From contig NC_086366.1 of the NCBI RefSeq assembly GCF_036324505.1, positions 16,942,927-17,006,926 on the forward strand: a stretch of 64,000 nt of DNA, in the 5' to 3' direction. Source of the stretch: Eleginops maclovinus. Its lineage: Eukaryota > Chordata > Actinopteri > Perciformes > Eleginopidae. The translations under genes and the position numbers were made by a program. Shown here piece by piece: positions 26,444 to 37,159 of this stretch. Within the stretch, counting starts at the first letter, position 1; every line of letters begins with the position of its first letter. The notes below the pieces were generated by a model that worked only from the letters and a program-made list of their open reading frames with translations, had not been told where the DNA came from and made no database searches.

Positions 26444-29400
26444 GTGTGCGTGTGCGTGTGCGTGCGTGTGCGTGTGTGTGTGTGAGATGGAGATGGAGCA
26501 GTTTTGAGCACAGTCACGTGCACTAATTCATGATAAATAAACAATCGCTGCTCCTATTATCAGCTGTTATAATCTCAGACATGCTTTGGCTCCTGTTTTC
26601 CCTTATCAGTCTGAATCTATGAGGAGTAACCTACATGTAGATTAAAGCGGTACAGGAAATCGCCCCCAGGCCTGTACATGCCCTCCTCTTACTGACTTCC
26701 AGCCCGCTCAGGGCTGCGCCTCCTGCAGTTGTCCACTTCTTTGCTTTGTGGATGCAATTTCTTTGTTCAGCGAGGCGAGGTGCTGACGTCAAATCGCCTC
26801 CTTTGTTTCAAAACGCCTCAGCTGCATTGTTCATCTACCATGAATTCTTCAACCTGCCCCTGTTGCTGGGAGCAACAATGAGATAAATGACAAGATTTTT
26901 CAATCAGCGCATAAAAGAGCAGGGAAGCAAAGGAGCAAACAAAAAGAGAAATTAATAAAAAATAGAGATGTCACCCATTTCTTGTAATAATAAAGATGAC
27001 AATGCTATTTTGAATCTGTGTCAGATATACAATACGTTTGATCAGCTGTTTTGTATTGCTTTTTGAAAAATCTAAAATATTTTAAGCAAAACATGGCAAA
27101 TTAATATTGAGAATATTTTCAGTGTTTTTGTATGTCTTCTTAAGGTAGAGTGATTTTTTTTCACGGTTGTCATTAGGTTTTGGACTATTGGTCGGACAGA
27201 GTTAGCTAATTGAAAATGTAAATGTTCCATTTTCAGACATTTTATTTAACAAAAGATTCAAGATTAAGTCAATTGTCCATCTTGTCCATTTATGACCACA
27301 TTCAGCCAATCCATTGCCATTTCCATGGATGGTGATCTGAAAGTATAGAAAAGCACAAACACTCGTCCACACTGTTGAGTTGATTGAATGATCCATTTGG
27401 ATATGCACCTGACAGAGTGACTTCCTGTGCAGCCCTTTCATAGGATCAATAGTTGGCTTGTGTCGAGGGAGGAAGAAGGGTTCAGAGCATTAGCGCTGTG
27501 TTGACATATGTGAGAATGAGCTGCGAGACACAACACAAAGGGGTTAGTGTACTTGACAGTCAGTCATTGAGCTGTTTGGTTAAAAGGACCACCGTAGTAA
27601 ACAGCCATGCTCACGAGGGGAAGGTGGAAGAGTCTTGGCAGGAAGGAAACGGAAAGGCAGAGGGGCAACTGGGCATTGACCTTAACATTGATGTGGCCCC
27701 TGTGGATAAATGACTATAATTCAAGAGTCTGTTCGCTTCAAGTGAAGGGCTTAACTGCTTCGCCGACACCTGTTCAGCTTTACAGAGGAGCCTTTCACTG
27801 AGGACAGGTGCCTCAAGTCGACCACTTCCCCGCGCTCCCTGCTCCGCTCCCAGCTGCTCTCCTTTCAGACTCAGATTCCTCACATGCCAGCCTGTCTGCT
27901 CAGCAACCAGCGGTCATTCTGCAGTCTGATAGTTAAGAGAATTCCCTAATAAAAAATAAATCCGCCAGAGCATCAGCTCAAATTATGGGTTATTATGTGG
28001 TAATACTTCAATCAGTGCCATTGTGCACTTAAAAAACAAAATAATATGCATCATAACACTTTATTCTACGCTACATGGTGGACAAGTATGAGTGTGTAAG
28101 CTACTCTTCCTGTATGAACGATAACAGGACAATAATTGTGTTTCCATCATCAGTTTGAAACAAACTAAAGAACATGCTGCGTGGGTCATTACCTGACTTC
28201 ATTTTCTATAAAAGTGGGAATGGAATAATTGCTAAGGTTGCATCAAACAAAGTTTGTTGTTTATTAAATGAATCAGACAGTTTTTTCTCAAATAAACAAT
28301 TGATCAATAAAATGCAAGGAAAAGATAAAAAAAATTCAAATGAAATACAAAAGCCAAATGATATACACAGATTTGTTGTCATGTTTGTAGAAAAATGACA
28401 ACTTTAATGGCTAATTGATAATCAAAACTGATGCTAACATGTTTTAGGTAAATACAATAATTGTGTCTGACTCGTTAACTGTTGTGGAAATGATTTATAG
28501 TTATGCACTAACATTTGACACAGAAACAATAAGCATCCTGCTGGAATAATTTCTGTGGGAGTTTGAACATGTGTGTTGCTGTCACACTGTCAACTCTGTT
28601 CAGTGACCTGAGCACAAGACAAGCAGATTGGGGGAAGGGAGGGTGGGCGAGGTCAGTGCAGATGAAGCCAGATTGAGCACGGAAATGGTTTTGAACTGAA
28701 AAATTGTTTCATACCTTCAAATAACCACAGCTTAACACCCAAACTATAAACCTTCTGGAGGGGAGCGCAGGTTTTGAGGGAACAGGCATGTACGTGTTAT
28801 GATAAACATGCCTTAATGTTAGCTGTCTCACATAGCATGCATACCCAAGCTCTTGTAAGTACTAGCCATGCTTTTCAGATGTGGGCCAACTGGCTGCAGT
28901 CCAGCGGCAGCAGGGCTGGGTTTGACGGTTCGGTCCCAGCATGCTCGCTGTGTGAGGGGAAAGGTGCTTCTCTGAATATTTGGAATATTTTGCATCTTTG
29001 TTTTGCCCCAAAAGGCTGGGAGATTCAGTTTTAAAGGGGCTCTTAGATAAGAGGAGGGCACGTTGAGGCTTGTCTATAACTGGCACTTATAGGAGGTTGC
29101 ATTCACACTGCTGCTGCTCATTTGTGTCATTTCATTTAGGGACAGTTATATTATTGAATCAACACTCAGCCACTCTCGAAACATGGCAATGCAACATGGT
29201 GGTAACCAAAACAAAACAAAACAAATCTTAGTTTCAGAGAAATATACACTACTTATTTATGAATATTTATATAGCTGCAGCTAGCTGAACTATCTAGGCA
29301 GTTTAACTTGGGATTCAAATAAAATCTTGAACATGCTGTCACTAATAAACTCACGAGCTGGAGACAGATGATGTGAACTGAAAGATTGGAGGGCGGCCCT

Positions 29401-32400
29401 GCCCCAACGAGAGGCCAAAACATCTCAACCTTAATAAAGTTGAAGTGCCTGCTCTATCTTTTAAAAGTCACAAGGGCCTCTCTCTCATTTCTTTACATTC
29501 AAACAGCTGTCACAATACTAATCTCACTATAACATATTTTCTGGACCTCTGCAGCTGTGTGAAATGGTCAGGGCACTTTCTCTCAGCGATGTCATCATCA
29601 CAGCTGCATCTGCAAAGCTTTGCAGCTTCCTCCAAGGAGATTCACAGAAAATTACCTTATCCTGAAACTGGCGAGCTTACATCTATCTGTCTCAGGGGGG
29701 ACGGGGCTCTGAGGAGGTGGGGGTATTGAGTTTACAGTTAAGTTTCCTCTGCAAATGTCTTTTTTGGCCATTAAGTCACAACAACTCTAGTATCCTGCAG
29801 TTTGTTTTATTTTCCTCAAACCATATTGTAAAGTTTACAGAAGAATCAGAGCATGTAAACCAATGTAACATTCATCACGGTGTTAGTCAGAAAAACTGAA
29901 TTATTGGACTGTCTGTAATGATCAACCTTTTCTGGAGTACACAAAGTGAGAGTACACTCATTTTCAACCAACCACTGCAGTTTGAGTTAATGTTTTTATT
30001 GCTAGTCTTTCAAACATGGGTAATTGCAGGCTTTTGGATGTCAACATCCATTTCCTTATACCCATAAAATACTGTGATTTAGGGTTGTTTCCTGTTGTTT
30101 GTTTGGATTTAATTCTCTGGCTTGCATTTGTTGCAGTTTTCTCTCATTGCAACCTGAATCCTTTGATTTAGGACAGCTATTTAGATAAGACAATAATATT
30201 TGCCAAAATGTATTCAAACTATTTTATAGACAAATTATTATCAAAATACATCAATAAAAATAACTTTTAGCTGCAGGTGTAGCTCATGTCGAACTTATCC
30301 AAACTCCATAAAACAAACTTCAGACTTTGGATAATACACTTCAGACAGACTTTGTGTAATTATGCCTTTGCTTTAGGAACTGTATTTATAATTTGGAAAG
30401 TAATGAGCTTGATGCAGCAGCAAGTAAACATATGTGTTAATCTTTAAAGATAAGGGACATGTAAACATTAGTTGTGGGCAGCTCCCTGATGTGTGTCTCT
30501 TCACTTCACAGGTATGGCACATCATAAAGGTGTAGCAACATTCAGGAAAAGTACTTACAGTTACTTTCCAAGACAAGTAGTTCTATCTTCTCAGAGCGAG
30601 TGCCTCTTTCTATGCATTGATGTGTTTACTGTTTCCAGCTCTGTCACCCCAAGTACATCAGCTGACAGCCCCCTCGGTGCACAGCTCTGAGACGCCTTCA
30701 CAGATCTCAAACTGCAGAGTGGAAGTCTGAGGGCTTTCACACAGCTGAAGACAACATCTCTCTGTGTGCGCAGCTCACTGACCATCCTTGCCATCAAAGA
30801 CAGGATGGGACTGCAGAGCACCCCTGCAAAACTCTCCGGATCTTGACCCAGTATACTTGCGCAGCATTTGGACACCTGCAGGGGACTGTGAATGTCTCTC
30901 TGAGGGGACTGAGGGCCGGGGATGGTAATGAACACACAGTCATTCATCAGCCATCCATGGCATTGCTCCCATTCAGATACAGATACCCACTGAGACACAA
31001 AGCCCCAGCTGCCTCAAGTGGCAGACTTACACACAACACTGGGCACAAATGCAACACAGCTCCATTTAGGCCTTAAAGGAACGCCCAAAGAGCCTCTCTT
31101 TACATCCCTATGCACGGCTGCATGCACAATGGACAGAAGTGGACTCATCATGTGTTTAAAGGAGAGAAATAACCTCCATTACCACATGTTGACAGGGCCA
31201 AATGCCTTTCAGATCAAGCGTGTGATTTTTATGGTACCACTTTCTGACAAGTCAGCCTTTATAAAGTGTTTCAATGGTTAATACATCACTCTCTAAAGCT
31301 TTACAGATCATTTATTATTCTAAATGACTTTTGGGTTGCTGGGTTGTGAAATAAGCGGGAAACAAGTCTTTTTAGCTTTGTACATTTGAAGGAAAAATGC
31401 TTATTTACTTTCTTGCATTAATAAAGCCATTAACTAGACCTTACAAACCCTACATAAGAAGTCACTTATAAAGTAGCATCAGTTCTGCTTCCATTCAACC
31501 CACACATTCATTTAAGACAGACAGTCGCTGCTGGAGGAAGAGTAAAAGTGTCTGTTGTGATGTTGGTGGTTTTGCATCAGGGCACCGAGACCATAAAAGC
31601 GTGGGAGAGTGAGTATCACCTAGATGAGGAGAGAATAAAACTGCACTACACACAGAGGATGTGTCAAAGTTAAAATGAATCACGGCCCATTCCACAAAAA
31701 ATAAAAATACAGTCCCCTGGCTTTTGGACAGTGAATAATATAGTTGTGGAAAAAAATCCTTATAACCCAGTTTGGAGCTCCTCGTGACTCTGGGTAAGTC
31801 AGCAGTTGCAGTTCTACACGAGTGCGTGGAAGAAGAAACTCCCGAGCCGAACAAACCAATTAAACCCCTGGCAAGGCCAAGGCACAGCACTGCATCATGC
31901 CCACAGAGACAGCGCTGTCACACTGCATGGCATTACTGCAGCTCAGGAGTCCCAGGACTGATGAGCCATGAGGCCTGGCATGTGTGAGGGCTACTTAGCC
32001 CACACACAGTGAAGAAAATTGTGTGACATACCATTAAGTGGTAATTCTCCTTTATTAAAGAGGCAGTGTTGCTAAAACAAAGGCCTACCCTGGTCAGCAC
32101 ACACTCAAGTGTTGAAGCATGTGACTCATTTGATTGCAGAGTGTGAACTCTGCAGGACCGGGCTGCTTTTTACCCCATGACTCTCCTTTGGAGTTGGGGC
32201 AGCCTCCAGGACTGTAAAGTGTTTAAACATTCCTCCCGGGCCGGAAACACAGCCCATTAGCATCACATGCTAACACGCCTATGAACATAGAGGAGGCACA
32301 CACACCCTCTACACGGCGCTGACACATGGGAAAGGAGAACAATTCATGTGTTTCCTCGAGTACCTCTCAAGGAAGTTTATTTTGACAAGCTTTGAAGTGA

Positions 32401-35400
32401 AAATACAGGATTAACCCTTTCTTCTTGTTAGCATTGATTTGCAGTAAAAGCATTGAATAAAATAGGACTGTAAGTAGAAACGAGTGACATTTAATACACC
32501 TTGTGGTGAATAATTGCAGATTGGTGTTTATGTTGAAAATTGAGGAAAATACGAAAATAAGTGTAATAATCTAAAATATGAATTCCTAAAAGAAGTTACA
32601 ATTAGTGATGCCCATGCAAAACATTAAACAACACTTAAAACATCCTTATATAAGCCTTAAGTCACATTATAGTGTTTATAAAGATTTATCTTACATTGTA
32701 ACAACTTTCATACATAACAAACTAACATTTAATATTGCGGACTTGATACAGAATTTTACATGAATACCTACAATCTTGATTACATTTCAACTTACAACTA
32801 CACTATTAAGTGTATTTAAGACATATTTTAAAATATTAAAATTCCTGGTGATCATAAGGTCTACTTCTTGAGAAAGATTCATGAACACTGAAGAAATGGC
32901 ATGGAGTAGCATTCCTGTGTATTGCAACAGAGCAGGGAGCTCCGCTGTCAGGGTGCAAGTGGGCAGAGTCGGCTGGCAAGCCCAGACTGGATATTACACA
33001 GCCTCCAATAATTACAGCAAAAGGATCAACCTTGTTGCACAACAGGAGGAGCATTAGCTAACTACTGTCTGTCAGCCCCAATAAACTTGAACTCTCCTCA
33101 CAAAAAGATGCGTGCGCTCGGCGGCCAAGAGATCTTAAAGTAGACTCGACTCGCACACTTTGTTAATTAAATAGGTGACGAGGCAGCTTTGCTTCTGCCT
33201 GTCAGAGTTAGTGAAGGTGGAAGAGCTGCTGAACTACTCTTGATTCAAATGTTTATTTAAGCCTTATTCTAACTGAGAAGTGCATCAGGCTGAAGCTGAA
33301 ACGAGTTGAGAAAAACAACTTGTTTAGATATCTGAACCAACATCAGATGTACAATCTGCATTACTGACACATTAAAACACCTTCATTAAGGGTGCCTTAT
33401 AAAACTGGTATTGTTGAAAAAGCAAATATGTGTACTTATTGCATTAAGGTGTACCACATCTCACAGATTTGACTTCATCGTTATGCAGCTCAGACATGGA
33501 GGAATCATTTATTCACACAGCGCTGACATCCCGACAAACAGTTACTCAACCAAAAACTTTCACAAGTCAGGAAACTTTTGTTACATCCAGTCAGTCTGTG
33601 GGAGGATGAAAAAAGCAAAAACTGGGGGAGGAGGACGGAGGCGAACAGGATGAGGCATTGGGTCAAACTCATTGATCAGCAGGGAACACTTTTCCTCCCT
33701 CGCTGCTTTTGTACATCTGAGTTTCTACTTTTTACCAAATGCAATTTGCTGCTGTCTAGTAAGCAAGAGGAGGCTTCCTGATGACTCAAGGTGCACAGCA
33801 CAGCGGTTCCAGTATTCAGAGCCGTCATTCACATCTCCTCCTCCCTCTTTTCAACTAGCAGACTGTTTTTCTGACAAAAGAAGCATAAAATGATGATATC
33901 TTAGGATGAGATAACATGGCCTATTCGTCCCTCCTGTAGCGAGCGTCGTTAACAAAGTTTTATTTGCTTGTGAGTTTCCTTCAGGTTGCTGGTAACTGCT
34001 GGGTACAGTAAAATAACGACATCAAACAGCATAACAATCACACAAACCACAGAACTTTTATGAGATGCAGCATTGACTTATTATATATTAGTGTTCATTT
34101 TAACTACATTTGAGAGCTTTAACTTTTCTTAAGTGTTTCTTCAACAACAATGAGTAAAAACCCTGCTAGTTTCTGTTTAGTCTTCCTCTCTTTTTCTTCC
34201 ATACACATCATGGAAACTCTGATATGATTCATGCAACATGTCAACACTGATGTTCATGTACAACACAAGAGATGCTCTTCTATATCAGCTGGATATGAAA
34301 AATAATAAAGTATATCCACTTTGATTTAGAACCTATTAATTCAAGAATAAAGTTGTTATTATTGTTTGTCATGCCTGTCAACTTACACCATGCACAAGAA
34401 ACATGGAAACATTTATAAGCCAGATCCAAAGAGCTCTTTTGTGTGCATTTTTGCATGAAAAAATAGGATTAGTTGATAATTGATAAAAGTGACTTATTGA
34501 CTATTGTTGCAGCTCTTGAAACCAAACCAAAACCACCGAGTTGTAATAAGCCAATTCATGAAAAATGAGTTTGCTGATATAAATTGTTTGGCCTTCTAGA
34601 ATATCATTTGACTTTTGAATTATTGGTTGTAAAAAAGAAATATGGTTGAAGATGTCATGGGCTTGGGGAAACTGTTTATGAACATTTTATAAACAAAATA
34701 AGATAAGAATAATTATTAACCTGCCTGAAGAAGCATTCAATATTCCACTGTGCAAAAGATCTTGGCTTCGAGGTAAACAAGATGTTACATTGGATTGATC
34801 TTTTTTAAACATTAACATTAAGGCTTCAATGACCAGTTAAAACATGACAACACACATTATTTATGTTAAACTACACTCCAGAAGAAGTTTATGATGAGAG
34901 TTCAGGATGTGCAAATTGAAATTGTGGGTGGGTATTATTAGTTTCCCTTTCATGTTTGATAGTAAGTCCCTAGTTTTGGACAATGAAGTCCACCTTAATT
35001 TAAAACAAAGACTTTCTTTCTACAAGTCTTAACACTGGCTTCAATGTTGAGCAGATTAGGAGGTGGGGGGTGTCAGTCAAACTGCTGACCTCAGAGTGAA
35101 AGGTCCCTCAGTGGCCCCCTGACTGTCACCAATGAAGGAATCTGTCTAATCCCTCCCCCCCCACACACACACACACTCAACCTCATCATCCTCAACCCCA
35201 TGCAGACCCAGCCACCCCAGGGCAAAAACACAGACAGGATGGGGAGGCAGGGGCCCTCTGGAGGAGACAAACACCACAACAACAAAAAATCTACCCTAAA
35301 TAACGAATAAAGGAAAAACACAACATCTGCAAAAAGCCCACACACTACCTAATCATTTGCATGATTGAAAGCCTCATTTTTTGTCTCACTCATGAATAAT

Positions 35401-35945
35401 TTAGGCAAAAGAGGGAAAAAACATATCTATGGCTGAACAATGAGAACATCCTCTACCTGCCCTAGAACAACACCTGCATGACAGATTTAAAATAAAAAGC
35501 TCAGTCATGTTTATGTAAACACAGAGGCTCATAAATGCATCAAATCAGTGAAGATGACACATGACACTAAAAAAGGGGAGAGTTCAATGTGATGTTTACC
35601 AGGTTCCATATACTGTAACCATTGTGCAGTGGCATATGGATTACTAAAATGAATGTTAAACACTGCTGAGGAAAGGTGAGGAGGACACACCTACACACGT
35701 CCTTTATTTACTGTTGCTCGACCGAAACTAGACAAAGCTGTGCTGTAGTCTCCGGTATCGCCTGCAGAGAGGTGGATCAGTCACAAAATAAACACACCGT
35801 ACCTTAGAAATTCTTGGAGACAGGTGTCACAGAACCGATGTCCACAGGTAGACACTTGGACCGGCTCCCGCATCGCCTTGCTGCAGAGCGGACACTGGAA
35901 CCGTCTCTTTGGCTTTTCAAGAAACTTGTAATCAAACCCGGGCAT
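7766..35945 (-). CDS. traf4: TRAF4, TNF receptor-associated factor 4 (full CDS, 7 coding exons)
   Basis: CDS is complement(join(7766..8398, 9558..9713, 10411..10572, 11553..11714, 11838..11942, 15365..15416, 35803..35945)), 470 codons plus TAA, the same length as human TRAF4. Every junction is GT-AG and frame is kept throughout. The protein starts MPGFDYKFLEKPKRR. A RING domain follows, with C18, C21, C34, H36, C39, C42, C54 and D57. Cys/His-rich TRAF-type zinc fingers (CART region, about residues 100-265) are spread over exons 3-6. A short coiled coil is near 285-303, and a MATH/TRAF-C domain from about 308 to the end lies wholly in the last exon. TRAF4 is an adaptor and E3-type protein at tight junctions and in receptor signalling; the family is known to bind phosphoinositides through the TRAF domain. 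The start is fixed by the conserved N-terminus. Teleosts have traf4a and traf4b; linkage to NEK8 is compatible with the ancestral locus, but I cannot assign a or b. Confidence 0.97.
8399..9557. other. traf4: TRAF4 intron between the last two coding exons
   Basis: AT-rich intron carrying the long purine/pyrimidine microsatellite at 9309-9522 just downstream of the donor of the preceding exon. Nothing else recognised. Confidence 0.9.
9309..9522. repeat. Purine-rich GAA/AGC microsatellite
   Basis: About 214 bp of imperfect GAA, GCA and GGA triplets on the plus strand, so UUC/UGC-rich in the TRAF4 pre-mRNA. It begins about 35 nt after the exon 6 donor. Arg-, Glu-, Ser- or Phe-rich frames across it are repeat artefacts. 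Confidence 0.95.
9714..10410. other. traf4: TRAF4 intron 5
   Basis: AT-rich intron with no recognised element. Confidence 0.85.
10573..11552. other. traf4: TRAF4 intron 4
   Basis: AT-rich intron with no recognised element. Confidence 0.85.
12300..12425 (-). repeat. Degraded GTTAGCTTAGC-family repeat
   Basis: TTTGGACAAAGCGAAGCTAG, TCCAGCTTTTATGAAGCCAAGCTAA and GAGATTGGTATTGATTGCTC follow the reverse consensus order of the family seen in the TRAF4 3'UTR. Confidence 0.5.
12440..12500. repeat. Fish repeat fragment with CCCGAGGGAAAT word
   Basis: GGATTTTATTCATCCCGAGGGAAATCCTT resembles the common teleost TTTATTGATCCCGAGGGAAATT repeat end. Family not assigned. Confidence 0.4.
12525..12690. repeat. 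Interspersed repeat fragment with TTTATTGGTCATATGCACA word
   Basis: AAGGTTTCAAGGTTTTATTG followed by GTCATATGCACAGCATA, then AATGAAAATCTTAT, resembles a frequent fish retroelement 3' end. It ends in a run of A-rich words. Confidence 0.4.
14061..14182. repeat. ACT trinucleotide microsatellite
   Basis: About 37 copies of ACT/CTA with a few interruptions, ending in CAGCAGCAG, inside TRAF4 intron 2. Leu-, Ser- or Val-rich frames over it are artefacts. Confidence 0.97.
15030..15260. repeat. Degraded non-autonomous fish element
   Basis: CACTACTGGATGGATTGGCATTACC, AATTTGTCCAACACTTTTGC, ATCTGCAAAACTATAGGCCT and CAGCTGTACC appear in the order of a widespread percomorph element that I recall, which carries TGGATGGATTGCCATGAAAT. 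Confidence 0.45.
17785..18125 (+). repeat. Degraded TTTTGGACTGTTGG-family fish repeat
   Basis: AATCGATTGATTGTTTCC, GCCAAATATTTGGTGATTCC, TCTAATTTGCTTC, a T run, GTTTTGGCCAGCC and GTCACTTGGGCT follow the order of a common percomorph interspersed repeat that ends in CGATTAATCG-type words. Confidence 0.5.
20525..20650. repeat. Possible fragment of the same CGATTAAT-type repeat
   Basis: TTAATTGATTCATCGGTTAAAC followed by AATTTTCTAAAATCTTAAATG recalls the 3' part of the family. Short and weak. Confidence 0.3.
22886..22912 (+). repeat. G-rich GGT/poly-G tract
   Basis: Several GGT units run into a block of about eleven G. It could form a G-quadruplex on the plus strand, inside TRAF4 intron 1. Confidence 0.7.
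23915..24095 (+). repeat. Degraded GTTAGCTTAGC-family repeat
   Basis: TTTTGGGAAACAAGCTTATTTGC, AATTAGCTTAGCATTAGGACTGG, AAACAAGGGGGAAACAGCTGGCC and TGTCCAAAGGTTACAAAATC match the family consensus order closely; it is the best preserved copy in the window. Confidence 0.65.
26354..26367. promoter_or_regulatory. X-box-like RFX motif GTGTCCATGGTAAC
   Basis: Matches the classical X-box GTTTCCATGGTAAC at 13 of 14 positions, with a perfect right half GGTAAC. It lies 34 bp before a long TG repeat, in TRAF4 intron 1. Confidence 0.45.
26401..26484. repeat. TG dinucleotide microsatellite
   Basis: About 84 bp of TG with CG interruptions in the second half. The GTGCG units show CpG retained within the array. 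Confidence 0.98.
27100..27265 (+). repeat. Degraded TTTTGGACTGTTGG-family fish repeat
   Basis: GTTTTGGACTATTGGTCGGACAGAG followed by TTTTCAGACATTTTATTTAAC matches the middle of the family consensus. Confidence 0.5.
34460..34515 (+). repeat. Tail fragment of the same fish repeat
   Basis: TTAGTTGATAATTGATAAAAG and TTGACTATTGTTGCAGCTCT match the terminal AATCGTTGCAGCTCT region of the family. Confidence 0.45.
35151..35177. repeat. Poly-C followed by CA repeat
   Basis: Short C run followed by about seven CA units in TRAF4 intron 1. Confidence 0.85.
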
Positions 35946-36300
35946 CGCTACAGGTTCCGTGGCTATTTTTCGGCCTTCTGCTGCAGGTTAAAAAGGTATT
36001 AATGTCTTCTTTTGATCCCTCAGTTAAGTCCCCCCCCCTCCCCCTGAAAACGGGGCTATTTAGCTGCACTGCTGTTTAAGCCGATGAGGGGTTCATATCA
36101 CGTCCTTTCCGCCACCGAGCGATCGGGCTTCAAGGAGGCGATTCCTCCCCGGGTTTTCCTCCTGCAGCCCGGCGACTGACGGCAACAAAAGAAAGGCACT
36201 AGCGTCCAGGAAACGCTGCATAAACGATCGCAGATTCTTCCCAATAGCGCTCTCCGTGCACTGTTAGAGCTCAGGGTTCATGTATGGCCCTCTCCTCCTG
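35946..36300 (-). promoter_or_regulatory. traf4: TRAF4 5'UTR and core promoter region
   Basis: GC- and CpG-richer than the surroundings, directly upstream of the TRAF4 ATG. On the minus strand a run ACCTTTTTAACCTGCAG ends 38-40 bp before the ATG and would be a good acceptor, so a separate non-coding first exon is possible. TSS not identified. Confidence 0.5.
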
Positions 36301-36701
36301 CTCAGTGGATGCAGTACTGACAGCAGACTGAGCACAATGCATAACCCCTCCGTCTGTTTAGGTGCACTGAGGCCCGCCTCCTCCTCCACGCAGGAGGAGT
36401 CAAAAGCACTCCGTTCACACCATTTCACACCCCTCTTATCTCTTTATGGACATTTAATTTGAGTTTTTGTGTGGCTTAACATCAAATGTTTGTTTTCCAT
36501 GTCTGTGTACACATGTACTGCTTATTTGTCAGTACATACCTAATTAAGTTCAATGATACTGGCTATTTATTAAACCTATTGTCCGTACAGTCAAAAGTGT
36601 CGGGCAGTTTGTTAGTAATATTTAAGTCGAAATCATATATTTGTTTCGTCAAATGTCTTATTGACCTAACATAGAAACCTACAGCACAGTAAGAGGTGGA
36701 A

Positions 36702-36716
36702 GGTGCCCTCTGGTGG
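36702..36716. promoter_or_regulatory. CTCF-type motif
   Basis: GGTGCCCTCTGGTGG fits the degenerate CTCF core RSYGCCMYCTRSTGG at all 15 positions. It lies about 400 bp upstream of the TRAF4 promoter region, between TRAF4 and NEK8. Confidence 0.5.
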
Positions 36717-37121
36717 TTAAACAGACACACATAATAAATATTATAGTAGTATTTCTATTTATTTCCTGTTAAAAATGTTGCGTTTGTAAGTAATAACAAT
36801 ACAACCTGACTGACAATGTTACCCTCATGCATACATTATAAAAGACGGGCATGTTTTTATGACAATAGAGATCTAGAGCACACCCACATATTTATATATT
36901 TTTTTAACCTGCTGTATTGCCAACGGATTACATCATCATTACATCATCATACAAGACAACAATGATCCATGTCCTCAGACAAGGTGTGAACACATCTTCA
37001 ATAAGGACTAATTATATCAAAAACGTTATAATAATTGGAAAAATATGATATTTCCTATTACAATCTTAATGAATAACACTTGAAGAAAAAAAACATGAAT
37101 GTGTAGTTTAACTGTAATATA

Positions 37122-37159
37122 TGATAATGATGATAATAATAATAATAATAATAATAATA
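37122..37159. repeat. TAA/TGA trinucleotide microsatellite
   Basis: GATAATGATGATAATAATAA then eight or so ATA units. Confidence 0.95.

Larger units (their letters stand above)
26200..26950. promoter_or_regulatory. traf4: Candidate enhancer in TRAF4 intron 1
   Basis: Close together lie an octamer ATTTGCAT (26234-26241), an X-box-like GTGTCCATGGTAAC (26354-26367), a CACGTG E-box (26515-26520), a FOX-type TAAATAAACA overlapping ACAAT (26534-26545) and SOX-type words near 26800-26840. Single words are expected by chance; the density and the X-box quality suggest an enhancer. Conservation could not be tested. Confidence 0.3.
15417..35802. other. traf4: TRAF4 intron 1 (20.4 kb)
   Basis: Large first intron between the RING-coding exon and exon 2. 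I see no nested gene on either strand; open frames in it show no recognisable protein. It contains several repeat relics, a long TG microsatellite and a cluster of transcription-factor words at 26200-26950. A long 5' intron with regulatory content suits a developmental gene. Confidence 0.85.

Noticed and set aside
30591..30998. 135-codon minus-strand frame in TRAF4 intron 1
   Set aside because: No recognised family or initiation context; long random frames are expected in 20 kb of intron.
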